Below, piece after piece: positions 35,616 to 44,705 of a stretch of DNA of 64,000 nt. The notes beneath the pieces were generated by a model. That model was not told where the DNA came from and searched no databases. It was given only the letters and a program-made list of their open reading frames with translations. Source of the stretch: Tenuifilaceae bacterium CYCD (lineage in GTDB: Bacteria; Bacteroidota; Bacteroidia; Bacteroidales; Tenuifilaceae); the NCBI GenBank assembly GCA_036322835.1, contig AP027304.1:3286001-3350000 (forward strand). The letters run 5' to 3'. The translations under genes and the position numbers were made by a program. Position 1 is the stretch's first letter; each line of letters begins with the position of its first letter.

Positions 35616-36218
35616 ATGATACAGAAAGAACAGAAAAATATATCAGCAATTATTCTTTCGGCTGGAAAATCTGAACGAATGGGTGTGCCAAAATTCTCCT
35701 TAAAATTCGATAGTAAAGCTACTTTTCTGGAAAAACTCATTGGCGAATACAGCACCTTTGGTTGTGATGAGATTGTAGTAGTTATCAACCCTAAAAGCGC
35801 AGAACTACTTAATAAACTTCAACTTAACATTCCAAACACCGTAAAAATTGTAATAAACCATCACCCCGAATGGGAACGGTTTTACTCACTTAAGTTGGCT
35901 GCATTGGCTTTGCATGAAGTTAAACCTGTGTTTGTTAGTAATATTGACAATCCGTTTTTAACTCAAGAAACTCTAAACATTCTATTCAAAAAGGCTGATA
36001 ATTTCGACTATATCAGCCCCAGTTTTAACGGAAAAGGGGGACATCCATTCTTTTTATCTGCTAAAGTTATAAATGAATTAAAAACTGAAAAACTCGACCA
36101 AATTCACCTAAGAGAGTTTTTAGAAAAATACTCTAAAAAATTGGTAGAGGTAAATGATGAAAAAATTTTATTGAATATCAACACAATGGAGGAGTATAGC
36201 CGATTTTTCAACTTATAG
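35616..36218 (+). CDS. MocA-like molybdenum cofactor nucleotidyltransferase
   Basis: 200 residues, NTP-transferase fold. The P-loop-like ILSAGKSERMGVPK and the metal site SNIDNPFL are in the positions found in MocA/MobA. MocA adds CMP to molybdopterin to give the cytosine dinucleotide form used by bacterial xanthine-dehydrogenase-type enzymes, so its place beside the xdh and ygfK genes makes sense. It is divergent from ygfK. A related role as a general sugar-nucleotide transferase cannot be excluded. Confidence 0.82.
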   Translation: MIQKEQKNISAIILSAGKSERMGVPKFSLKFDSKATFLEKLIGEYSTFGCDEIVVVINPKSAELLNKLQLNIPNTVKIVINHHPEWERFYSLKLAALALHEVKPVFVSNIDNPFLTQETLNILFKKADNFDYISPSFNGKGGHPFFLSAKVINELKTEKLDQIHLREFLEKYSKKLVEVNDEKILLNINTMEEYSRFFNL

Positions 36219-36275
36219 ACAACAACTATTGCGCAAAAAATCAATATATTAGCAAAGTAATTACATCATTGCTAA

Positions 36276-38255
36276 ATGGAACTTTCGCTACTAAAGGATA
36301 TTGTAATAATTTTTGCCCTATCAACCCTTGTAAACCTTATTTTCACAAGGATTAAGGTACCTACAGTTGTTGGTTACCTTATGACAGGAATTATTGCAGG
36401 CCCTCACCTACTGGGTTTAGTTCATAGCGAGCATCAAATAGAACTTCTGGCTGAGATTGGAGTAATCCTCCTACTGTTTACAATAGGAATGGAATTTTCG
36501 CTCAAGCATTTGCTAAAAATTAGGCGGATTGTATTCTTTGGCGGATTACTTCAGGTAATCATTACAGCAGGAACATTCTACCTTATATCATCATTCTACA
36601 ATCTAAATTGGCAATCAGGACTATTCATAGGATTCTTAGTGGCGTTAAGCAGTTCCGCGCTGGTTCTAAAAATACTACAGGAACGCTCTGAACTCACATC
36701 AAACTACGGGCGAACTACACTTGGAATTCTTATATTTCAGGATTTAATGTTAGTTCCTCTCCTACTATTCACAAATCTACTGGGAAATAACGAGGTTGAT
36801 ATCGTAAATGAAATAGCAATCCTAACCCTGAAGGCAATTATAATAATAGGGATGGTTTACGCTGGAAATAGATGGCTCTTACCAAAACTTCTACATTCCA
36901 TAGCCCTAACAAAAAACCAGGAACTATTCATGATGAGCATTCTGCTTATTTGCCTTGCAGTAGCACTACTAACATCGCAAATGGGGATGTCGCTAGCATT
37001 TGGAGCATTCCTAGCCGGGTTGATGATCTCCGACTCACAGTATAGCCACAACGCCTTCTCAAATCTTATTCCGTTTAAGGATACTTTTACCAGTTTTTTC
37101 TTTGTATCCATTGGAATGCTACTAGACCTAAACTTTGCGGTAAACAACTACGCTATAGTCATTTTCACAGTATTCTTGGTTGCTACGGTAAAGGCCATAA
37201 TTGCTGGCGGAACCGGGTTTATTCTGGGGCACACCTTTAGGGGAACTGTAATGATAGGTATTGCATTAAGTCAGGTTGGTGAATTCTCATTTATTCTTGC
37301 CAAAATCGGGCTAAGCAACTCTATAATTACCAACTACTTCTATCAGTTATTCCTTGCAGTTGCGGTTATAACCATGGCATTAGCACCATTTCTGATGAAA
37401 GCATCGCTGCCATTTGCAAATTCGTTGCTAAAACTGCCTCTCCCAAAATTCATGGTCGATGGACTTTTCCCGCTAAAAGAGGTTGAAATCCCCGACCTAA
37501 AAAATCACCTGGTTATTATAGGCAAGGACACTAGCGCGCTGAAGCTATCAAAAATGGCTAAAATTAATAGTATTAAGCATGTTTCAATAGTATTCGATCC
37601 GCTGACGGTTAAAGACAAAATCCAGAATGGCGATGCGGTGGTATACGGCGATGCGGTTAATGAACCAATCCTGCGCAAAGCGCATGTAGATACAGCCGAT
37701 GTTGTGGTGGTTTCGGTTGGTAGCATAATACCATCGATGGCAATTATTGAGAAGGTACGCAACCTTAACAAAAATGCCTACATAATTGCCCGGGCTAAAT
37801 ACCTGGCAAACGTTGAGCAACTTTACAAGATTGGCGCCGATCAGGTTCTTCCAGAAAAATTTGAGATTGCAATTGATCTATTCAACCGGGTTTTGGTAAA
37901 TAGGCTATACCCACAAAAAGATATAAACCGCATTTTAAACCATATCCGGAGTTCAAACCTAGGTGAATTCACCGAAAAGGATACCATAAACCAGCCATCC
38001 ATTTTCGATGAACTTCCGAATATGAATATTTCTGCAATAAAGATCGATCCTAACTCACAGGCCGAAGGCAAATCGATCTCCGATATTCAACTCAGGAACA
38101 GAACAGGCGTAACATTACTGGCAATTAAGCGTGGAAATGATGTCATTGAGCACCCTACTCCTAAAACAATATTTAAAGGAAACGATATTGTATACGTACT
38201 AGGCAATCCCGAACAAGTAAATTTATCGATTGAATTATTCACCAACGAGCAATAA
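36276..38255 (+). CDS. Kef-type CPA2 cation/proton antiporter with degenerate TrkA-N domain
   Basis: 659 residues. About 12-13 membrane helices carry CPA2 signatures (VVGYLMTGIIAGPHLLGL, LLLFTIGMEFSLKHLL, GIALSQVGEFSFILAK). A cytoplasmic RCK/TrkA-N module (~411-530) is followed by TrkA-C (~575-655, ending GNDIVYVLGNPEQ). The Rossmann glycine motif expected as GxGxxG reads IIGKDTSAL (Gly416), so NAD(H) binding in the normal way looks doubtful. It would exchange K+ or Na+ for H+. It is 57 bases after the mocA-like gene, probably unrelated in function. Confidence 0.88.
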   Translation: MELSLLKDIVIIFALSTLVNLIFTRIKVPTVVGYLMTGIIAGPHLLGLVHSEHQIELLAEIGVILLLFTIGMEFSLKHLLKIRRIVFFGGLLQVIITAGTFYLISSFYNLNWQSGLFIGFLVALSSSALVLKILQERSELTSNYGRTTLGILIFQDLMLVPLLLFTNLLGNNEVDIVNEIAILTLKAIIIIGMVYAGNRWLLPKLLHSIALTKNQELFMMSILLICLAVALLTSQMGMSLAFGAFLAGLMISDSQYSHNAFSNLIPFKDTFTSFFFVSIGMLLDLNFAVNNYAIVIFTVFLVATVKAIIAGGTGFILGHTFRGTVMIGIALSQVGEFSFILAKIGLSNSIITNYFYQLFLAVAVITMALAPFLMKASLPFANSLLKLPLPKFMVDGLFPLKEVEIPDLKNHLVIIGKDTSALKLSKMAKINSIKHVSIVFDPLTVKDKIQNGDAVVYGDAVNEPILRKAHVDTADVVVVSVGSIIPSMAIIEKVRNLNKNAYIIARAKYLANVEQLYKIGADQVLPEKFEIAIDLFNRVLVNRLYPQKDINRILNHIRSSNLGEFTEKDTINQPSIFDELPNMNISAIKIDPNSQAEGKSISDIQLRNRTGVTLLAIKRGNDVIEHPTPKTIFKGNDIVYVLGNPEQVNLSIELFTNEQ

Positions 38256-38282
38256 ATCAAACAATATAAACTACTCATATCA

Positions 38283-40367
38283 TCATTTTCTCAATTCATT
38301 TAGAATAAAACCATACACATCGGCCTTTTCCTGAATATGCATAAGCATTGTTGATGCACCATTGTGCCCACCCTTCTTCTCGACTCTAAGTATTATTGGA
38401 TTCTTCTGCGCACTTCGGCTCTGCAATCTTGCTGCAAACTTGTAGGAATGGAACGGAGGCACCCTATCATCGTATTCTGAAGTAGCAATTAGCATTGATG
38501 GGTAGTTTACATCCTCCTTAATGTTATAGTATGGTGAGTAACTGCTAATATTAAGGAATCCAAGACTATCACTTACAGAACCATATTCATTAACCCACCA
38601 ATGACCTGCTGTGAACTTCTCGAACCTAATCATATCAAGCGGAGCTACTTCCGGAACAACTGCCTTAAACAAATCGGGACGCTGAATTGCAGCTGCTGCA
38701 ACCACAAGCCCACCATTTGATGCTCCGGTTATGGCAAGTTTATCGCTACTCGTATACTTGTTATTAATTAAGTATTCCGCAGCTGCTATAAAATCATCAA
38801 ACGACTTTTGTTTGTTTTTTCCTCGTCCCTGACGGGCCCAATCAACACCCTTATCGCCACCCCCTCGAATATTGGCAAATGCATAAATTCCACCTTGCTT
38901 GATAAAGTAAACAACACCTGCATCGAACGAAGGAGTTTCAACAATACCAAAACCTCCATAGGCTTTAAGTATTGTAGGATTTTTACCATCGAATTTTATT
39001 CCTTTTTCATAGACAAGAATCATTGGAATCTTAACACTATCTTTGCTAAGATACTCAACCTCCTTGTAATCAACCTTATCAATATCAAAGTTTACGGCTA
39101 CTTTCTGAACCAACTCCTTACTAAATGTTATAATATTGAACTTATACATAACTGGTGGTAATGTATAGGTGGTATAGCTAAATAACAAATCTTCATCGAA
39201 AAAACTCCCATAAAATCCATCAACCGATGATGCAATAGGTAACTTCAATCTATATAAAACCTTCCCCGAATAATCGATTATCATAATTATAGGTCGCTGG
39301 CTGGTTTGGTAAACAGCAACCATACGATCGGCAAAGGGAATAACTTTGAGCAAAAGGGTATCGGTTCGTTCTTCAACAATTGTCCTACTATTAGCAGAAT
39401 CCTTGGGATCAATCTCTAAAATACTTCCGTTATTAGAATCACGTGATAATCGGGTAGCAATAAATTTACCATTAGGGCTATCGAGAATATTGATGTTTGC
39501 TTTTTGATTAATCACCAATGGTTTTACCACAGGATTTTCTGCCTTAAAATCGATGTAGTAGTAGTTAATTGCCTTTTTTGATTTGTTAATCTCCTCAAGA
39601 ACAAAAAAACGCTCATCGGAGGTTACAAGGTAATTCAAATCAACGGCCATGTTATCCTTGGATTCAAAGATTAGAGAATCCTGCTGCTGTTGGGTCCCTA
39701 TCTTGTGGTAAAAGATCTTTTGGTTGTTGGTAACTCCAAATTGGCTTTTCTGAGAATATGTTGTATAGAAGAAACCGTTCCCTAGCCATGATACTGGAGA
39801 GAATTTTAATCCTTTTAGATGATCCTCGGTGTGAATGCCATTAACTAACGATATAACCTTAACCTCATTCCAATCACTTCCATTAACGCTAAACTTATAT
39901 GCAAGAAGTTTAGAGTCCTTCGATACCGCATAATCATTAATGATAATCCTATCCTTTATCGAAAACAGGTTAGGATCGACCAAAACCTCAGGTTCATCAG
40001 ATATTTTTGATTGATAGAATAGCGCAGGAACTCCCTCATTGTACGATGCCAATTTAAAATAGTACTTGCCCATTTTGACCAAGTTTTTAAACTTCACATA
40101 CGAGTACTTATCTATGATCCTGTAAGAACTAGTGCTATTAACAACTTTGGACAAATATTTTGTGCTTAGCTTATACTGCTGCTCAACCCAATTCTGGGCC
40201 TCTAAACTATTCGTATTTTCCAGCCACCTATATTTATCTTCAACAATATAGTTGGCAAAAAAGGTGTCAATTGCGGTATCTTCGCGGGTAACTATTGGCT
40301 CGTATTTTTGCCCCCATGATAAAACACATGCAAAAACTAAAGAAAGAGTGGTAAATAACTTCATCAT
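38283..40367 (-). CDS. Secreted prolyl oligopeptidase family serine peptidase
   Basis: 694 residues with a signal peptide (MMKLFTTLSLVFACVLSWGQ). The N-terminal beta-propeller begins after the conserved helical region (TFFANYIVEDKYRWLENTNS, typical D.Y.WLE). The C-terminal alpha/beta hydrolase has GGFGI, RGGGDKGVDW, the nucleophile Ser550 in GASNGGLV, Asp in EYDDRVPPFHS and His668 in GGHNGAS. It cleaves short peptides after Pro, in the periplasm or outside the cell. Transcribed alone, on the opposite strand to the antiporter. Confidence 0.92.
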   Translation of the reverse strand: MMKLFTTLSLVFACVLSWGQKYEPIVTREDTAIDTFFANYIVEDKYRWLENTNSLEAQNWVEQQYKLSTKYLSKVVNSTSSYRIIDKYSYVKFKNLVKMGKYYFKLASYNEGVPALFYQSKISDEPEVLVDPNLFSIKDRIIINDYAVSKDSKLLAYKFSVNGSDWNEVKVISLVNGIHTEDHLKGLKFSPVSWLGNGFFYTTYSQKSQFGVTNNQKIFYHKIGTQQQQDSLIFESKDNMAVDLNYLVTSDERFFVLEEINKSKKAINYYYIDFKAENPVVKPLVINQKANINILDSPNGKFIATRLSRDSNNGSILEIDPKDSANSRTIVEERTDTLLLKVIPFADRMVAVYQTSQRPIIMIIDYSGKVLYRLKLPIASSVDGFYGSFFDEDLLFSYTTYTLPPVMYKFNIITFSKELVQKVAVNFDIDKVDYKEVEYLSKDSVKIPMILVYEKGIKFDGKNPTILKAYGGFGIVETPSFDAGVVYFIKQGGIYAFANIRGGGDKGVDWARQGRGKNKQKSFDDFIAAAEYLINNKYTSSDKLAITGASNGGLVVAAAAIQRPDLFKAVVPEVAPLDMIRFEKFTAGHWWVNEYGSVSDSLGFLNISSYSPYYNIKEDVNYPSMLIATSEYDDRVPPFHSYKFAARLQSRSAQKNPIILRVEKKGGHNGASTMLMHIQEKADVYGFILNELRK

Positions 40368-40402
40368 TTTATAAATAAGAAATTTTGATGTAATATATTT
40401 TA

Positions 40403-41194
40403 TTATTTATCCAAATCGAATCCAGTTTCAATATATCTTGTTAAATCATTAATAAACCTAACCATTGGCGCACCATCAATAACATCATGGTCAATAAGTA
40501 TTGTCACATTTAAGATTTCTCTTACCTTAACCTCATTATTAACTACAGCGGGCTTTCTCAAAACGGATCCAACACCAAACGATATCGGATGAACAGTTTT
40601 ATGAATAAACCAGCCATTTATTTTACCCATCATAACCAATGACGTAATTACAGCATTCCCCATCTTTTTGAATGCAAATTTTGGTCGTTTTAACATAAAT
40701 CTCCAAATAGCACGCCGTATGATTCCTGGCAATCGATAGTATAGCCTTTCATAGAATGCCGATTGATTGCTCAAAACTATATCGTTACCGGACAGTACCT
40801 GATTTTTTGCTGTTTCTATTTCCTTTGTGATTACCGGAATGCTTTTCTCATTTACCTTTTCAATAACCAGAGGAATTGGCACCTTTTTACCGTTTATTTC
40901 CTTTTCTACAATAATTGATATATTAATACAATCAAAAACAATTAACTTTCGTTTGCCATACAGATATGCCGCAACCTCGGGATGTTGCGTTAACGCTTTA
41001 CCTATAACCTTGATGAGCCACGCATTAAAAGACACCTTGTGTCCTGCTCTCTTCAACTCTCTAAGTTTATTTCTACTGTCAGTTACATCAAACTCAAGCA
41101 ACGCACTTACGTGATGCCTAGAGAGTCCTATAGAGTAAACATCGAAGGTTGCAATTCTTGATTGAGGAAATTTTAGAATCCGATAGTTTGACAT
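40403..41194 (-). CDS. Stand-alone 2-oxoacid dehydrogenase-type (E2) acyltransferase domain protein
   Basis: 263 residues from ATG 41194 (MSNYRILKFPQSRIATFDVY); a longer start at 41254 would overlap the DUF4301 gene. It consists only of the chloramphenicol-acetyltransferase-like E2 catalytic fold: FNAWLIKVIGKALTQHPEVAAY, KKVPIPLVIEKVNEKS, and the His-containing motif LIDHDVIDGAPMVRF (HxxxDG). There is no lipoyl or E1/E3-binding domain. It is probably a trimeric acyltransferase with an unknown acyl donor and acceptor. It follows the DUF4301 gene closely. Confidence 0.8.
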   Translation of the reverse strand: MSNYRILKFPQSRIATFDVYSIGLSRHHVSALLEFDVTDSRNKLRELKRAGHKVSFNAWLIKVIGKALTQHPEVAAYLYGKRKLIVFDCINISIIVEKEINGKKVPIPLVIEKVNEKSIPVITKEIETAKNQVLSGNDIVLSNQSAFYERLYYRLPGIIRRAIWRFMLKRPKFAFKKMGNAVITSLVMMGKINGWFIHKTVHPISFGVGSVLRKPAVVNNEVKVREILNVTILIDHDVIDGAPMVRFINDLTRYIETGFDLDK

Positions 41195-41243
41195 ACAAGT
41201 ACATAAAATCCTTGGTAAAAATATCCTTTCAATATATCCACAT

Positions 41244-42794
41244 CTAACATCCACCTCCCTGGTGCTCGTTTCTTAGCAAATCGTTCACAGTCTTTACTGG
41301 ACTAAATGTTGCCAATGGAACCTCAACAAAAATTGTATTCCAATTGCTCATTGCACCATTCCATAGCCCCGGTAATTCCAATGCTTTTAGTTGCTTCCCA
41401 TCCTTGCTTTTCACCGAAATGAAACCTGTTTCTGAATCGCGAAATTGGTGTAGGTTAAATCGTTGTCCCTGATAATCCTTGGTGCAGCAAACCAAATCGA
41501 CAGGGTTAAAGTGGGTTGATTGACCAAATATTTCCTTCATTCTAGGATTGCTCAAATCAATCTGCGAGCTTTCAACAATCTGAAGCGAGGATGTTCCGTT
41601 AGGATTAATAGCCCAAAACGGGCCACCGCCAGGCTCTCCCTGATTCTTAACCATCCCACAAACCCTTATCGGTCTGTTTAAAACAGATACAAGGTACTTT
41701 ACAACACTCGGTAAATCATTACCATTCAAAGCAGCAGGGGGAATTATGCATAGTTCATCGCGGGTAAATTCCATTACCTCATTAATCAACTCTTCATTTA
41801 AACCCAACGATTCGTCATTCAACCGTCGAATGTAATCGTAAATAAGATTTCTATAGCTAATCAGCAAGCCTGCTAATGCCTTCTTAAAACGGATTGTTTG
41901 ATGCTTTAGGTGATCGGGTGCCACATTATCGATATTCTTAATAAAAATGATATCGGATTCTAAATCGTTTAGATTCTCAATTAAAGCACCATGCCCTCCC
42001 GGCCGAAATGCTATAGTTCCATCGGAATTTCGGAACGGATTATTCTGCATATCTACAGCAATAGTATCGGTACAGGGTTTTTGCTCCGAAAATGTAATAT
42101 GTAAGGTTACCTCGTAATGGTTCTCGTAAAACGATTTTACCCTATCAATCAGCTCCAAAAAGCCCTGTCGATGCTCCGGTGAAACGGTTAAATGCATGTA
42201 TACATTGCCATGAATGTCGCGAGCATACTTTGAACCTTCAACAATATGTTCTTCAAGTGCCGTTCGAGCAATATCGCCATATTTATGAAAATATATTAAT
42301 CCCTTAGGTAAAAAACCATAGTTGAGCCCATCGGAATTAAGCAAACTGTCGATTATTGGCAAATAGTCGTTATTCGCGAGCAACTCCTCCATCTTATACC
42401 CTATACTCCAAAGCTCGTTGTAGAGCTTATCGTAAAATGGAAACTTTTGGATGTTCTGGAAAAAGTAGTGTATCGAATTGAAAGTTTTATCGCTAAAGCA
42501 TTCCATCCCCTTCGAAGGAAATTCATCACGAAACTCGAATAAGTGTTTAAACATTCGAGTTGCCGCTCCCGATGCAGGAACAAATTTCAAGCGACTCCCC
42601 TCAAATGTTCTATATAGATCAATAAGATTGTCAACCTCCTCGGGGTCTAGCCTTATGATACCATCGCCAATAGTGGCTGGCTTAACAATCTGTAAAAATG
42701 GAAAGCCTTTAGTGAACGATTCTATTTGTGTTTTAATCTCCGAGGAATTTATCCCCTTTTCTTCCAGCTGTTTTAAATCCAATTCGGTTAGCAT
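41244..42794 (-). CDS. DUF4301 family protein
   Basis: 516 residues, full-length DUF4301, a family mainly of Bacteroidota. Striking segments are KFVPASGAATRMFKHLFEF near the N-terminus and IAFRPGGHGALIENLNDLES with DIIFIKNIDNVAPD. These look like the substrate and metal sites of a nucleotidyltransferase-like fold, but no reaction is known. GEPGGGPFWAINPNGTSSLQ is also conserved in appearance. It is cytoplasmic and sits at the head of a small minus-strand unit with the E2-type acyltransferase. Function unassigned. Confidence 0.8.
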   Translation of the reverse strand: MLTELDLKQLEEKGINSSEIKTQIESFTKGFPFLQIVKPATIGDGIIRLDPEEVDNLIDLYRTFEGSRLKFVPASGAATRMFKHLFEFRDEFPSKGMECFSDKTFNSIHYFFQNIQKFPFYDKLYNELWSIGYKMEELLANNDYLPIIDSLLNSDGLNYGFLPKGLIYFHKYGDIARTALEEHIVEGSKYARDIHGNVYMHLTVSPEHRQGFLELIDRVKSFYENHYEVTLHITFSEQKPCTDTIAVDMQNNPFRNSDGTIAFRPGGHGALIENLNDLESDIIFIKNIDNVAPDHLKHQTIRFKKALAGLLISYRNLIYDYIRRLNDESLGLNEELINEVMEFTRDELCIIPPAALNGNDLPSVVKYLVSVLNRPIRVCGMVKNQGEPGGGPFWAINPNGTSSLQIVESSQIDLSNPRMKEIFGQSTHFNPVDLVCCTKDYQGQRFNLHQFRDSETGFISVKSKDGKQLKALELPGLWNGAMSNWNTIFVEVPLATFSPVKTVNDLLRNEHQGGGC

Positions 42795-42875
42795 AGATTT
42801 TAAATTTTCGATTTATACTAAGATAAGTAAAATTAGGCGAAATGCCTAGTTACAAGTGTTAAAATGCATCTACCC

Positions 42876-42914
42876 TAAAAATAAAATGCTGCCCAAATTT
42901 AGGTTAGGCAGCAT
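42876..42914 (-). terminator. Terminator of the acyl-ACP thioesterase gene
   Basis: ATGCTGCC / GGCAGCAT stem with a 13-base loop; on the minus strand it runs into TTTTATTTTT. It lies 24 bases past the stop. Confidence 0.65.
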
Positions 42915-42937
42915 CAATTTCCTTCCTGCTGCTTTTA

Positions 42938-43693
42938 TTACGCTTTGGTTTTCCAGCAAAACTCAATTTTACAAATATTTTTTGAATCCGATACTCTACC
43001 AATATTAACAATACTAGAGTTTTCTGGCATATCTATCCGATCAATTTTAATAACATCGCCAGATCGCCCCTCTGCGTTGAAATTAACCACAACCGATTTT
43101 GGCATAAACCGTTTAAAATGATCGATGGTAAAAGTATTGTAAGCCCAATCGATATACCGTACATTATTCACATGCTGATTCACATCGATATCCCCAATTC
43201 GAACATCGAATTGTTCTGTGAATACAGGCGTAACGGCTTCATCCTTAATCTTCGACGCAACACGTCCAATAGCAGTTCTTTCAGCAAAATCGAAACCCAT
43301 ATACCAGTCGTTTACCCGAACTGGTCTGCGGGTGTTGATATCGAGTACGATCCAACTACTTGTTGCCGCAATAATCTTGTCTCCAACTGAATTATAGAAC
43401 TCGTAATCGCGAAGGGCAAATATTCCATCGGCCCCACGGGGCCATGTTATCAGGGTTAACTCATCTATCCATTTAGGCTGCTCATAAATTTCCACCTCAA
43501 TTCTTGATAGAACCCAAATTTGTCCTTTCTCATGCAAATGGTTGAATCCATACTTTAATTTATCGGCATGTTCCCATGCTATCTCCTGCAAATAGTTAAA
43601 AATTGCAGGTATACTGAGGTTCTGGTTTAGATCAATTTCGTAGGAATGAACCCTTAGTTGATGTTTGTGGTACTGAGGAAAAGGAACGTCCAT
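42938..43693 (-). CDS. Acyl-ACP thioesterase (FatA/FatB type)
   Basis: 251 residues from ATG 43693 (MDVPFPQYHKHQLRVHSYEI); the frame opens eight codons earlier. Two hot-dog domains: the first with LQEIAWEHADKLKYGF and WVLSRIEVEIYEQPKW, the second with the catalytic-type segment DIDVNQHVNNVRYIDWAY (N-x-H). It releases fatty acids from acyl carrier protein; TSSWIVLDINTRRPVR is typical of the family. Cytoplasmic. No fatty-acid synthesis gene is adjacent. Confidence 0.88.
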   Translation of the reverse strand: MDVPFPQYHKHQLRVHSYEIDLNQNLSIPAIFNYLQEIAWEHADKLKYGFNHLHEKGQIWVLSRIEVEIYEQPKWIDELTLITWPRGADGIFALRDYEFYNSVGDKIIAATSSWIVLDINTRRPVRVNDWYMGFDFAERTAIGRVASKIKDEAVTPVFTEQFDVRIGDIDVNQHVNNVRYIDWAYNTFTIDHFKRFMPKSVVVNFNAEGRSGDVIKIDRIDMPENSSIVNIGRVSDSKNICKIEFCWKTKA

Positions 43694-43761
43694 TTTATTT
43701 TTTTTAATATCGAACAAGGAATGATGATTTTTGATTTTAGAAGTGTTTACACTTCATAATT

Positions 43762-44154
43762 CTAATATTTCTTAGCAAGTTTCTCCATAAACTTTTTGGA
43801 ATCGATAATGTAACGGGTATGAGTTCCGCGACCAATCTCGCCCTCCTCATCCCAAGCAACAACCTCAAAAACCAATCGTTTACCATCCACTTCGGTCAAA
43901 GTTGCCTTGCTCAATACTTTCATACCCATTGGAGTTGCCTTGGTATGCTTAACACAAACCTCTACGCCAACGGTGTTGAAGCCCTCCGGCAATTTGGGCA
44001 GAACAGCGTTTAGCGATGCATTCTCCATAAGAGCGACCATGGCTGGCGTTGCAAAGACATCCACCAATCCCGAGCCATACTTCGATGCGACATTATCGGC
44101 ACCAACAACCTCTGATGCAGTATATTCAAGACCTATTGATAAGTTGAATTCCAT
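43762..44154 (-). CDS. Hot-dog thioesterase, fluoroacetyl-CoA thioesterase (FlK)-like
   Basis: 130 residues, single hot-dog domain. The catalytic-type residues of the FlK group are visible: Thr in FATPAMVALMENAS with the Glu eight residues on, and His in GRGTHTRYIID. Such proteins hydrolyse small acyl-CoAs; most bacterial members lack fluoroacetate specificity, so it should be read as a general short-chain acyl-CoA thioesterase. It is just upstream of the acyl-ACP thioesterase on the same strand. Confidence 0.82.
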   Translation of the reverse strand: MEFNLSIGLEYTASEVVGADNVASKYGSGLVDVFATPAMVALMENASLNAVLPKLPEGFNTVGVEVCVKHTKATPMGMKVLSKATLTEVDGKRLVFEVVAWDEEGEIGRGTHTRYIIDSKKFMEKLAKKY

Positions 44155-44343
44155 ACCTCTTACATTTAGTACATTCTATGACAAAGGTAGTTGTTTTGAT
44201 TTATTTTATGGCTACAAGTGATAATGAATAACCGGTGACAATTAATCTCCAAGTTAAATATCAAAACTATTGATCATAACCAATCTTAGGTTAGACTGTT
44301 ACATTTCATTCACGTTCCTCTTCCATCTTCAAACTAAAAACTC

Positions 44344-44351
44344 TAGATTTG
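44344..44351 (+). promoter_or_regulatory. Putative cupin gene -7 box (TAGATTTG)
   Basis: TAGATTTG matches TAnnTTTG and lies 20 bases before ATG 44372. It falls inside the longer open frame from 44270 and so argues for the shorter start. Confidence 0.5.
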
Positions 44352-44371
44352 CATCTACTAATCCTAAAGCT

Positions 44372-44641
44372 ATGAGTAACGTTATTATAGAAAAACTAAG
44401 CAACGATGAAATAACCAAGCGTGGAATAAAGAACTGGCCTATTTGGACAAAAGAAATTTCCGAATTCGATTGGTTTTACGATTCAAAAGAAGAGTGCTTA
44501 ATACTCGAAGGTGAAGTTGATGTTACAACCCCCGAAGGCGTTTACACCGTTGAGGCTGGCGATTTTGTAACCTTTAAGCAGGGTTTAAAATGCGTTTGGA
44601 AAGTGAAAAAGCCAGTTAAAAAGCATTACAATTTTTTATAG
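44372..44641 (+). CDS. Small cupin protein (DUF861 type)
   Basis: 89 residues from ATG 44372 (MSNVIIEKLSNDEITKRGIK). A single cupin barrel: EECLILEGEVDVTTPEGVYTV, AGDFVTFKQGLKCVWKV. It matches the (S)-ureidoglycine-aminohydrolase-like cupin family of small stand-alone proteins. The usual metal-binding His pair of larger cupins is missing, so an enzymatic role is uncertain. Alone on its strand with a terminator behind it. Confidence 0.8.
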   Translation: MSNVIIEKLSNDEITKRGIKNWPIWTKEISEFDWFYDSKEECLILEGEVDVTTPEGVYTVEAGDFVTFKQGLKCVWKVKKPVKKHYNFL

Positions 44642-44664
44642 ATATTGATACTTTACAAAACAAA

Positions 44665-44685
44665 AAGGCTGGATAATCCAGCCTT
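44665..44685. terminator. Terminator between convergent cupin and flavodiiron genes
   Basis: AAGGCTGGAT / ATCCAGCCTT, 10-bp near-perfect stem with a one-base centre (a 4-base loop in practice). Confidence 0.7.
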
Positions 44686-44705
44686 ATCTATTTCTACAAA
44701 AATCA

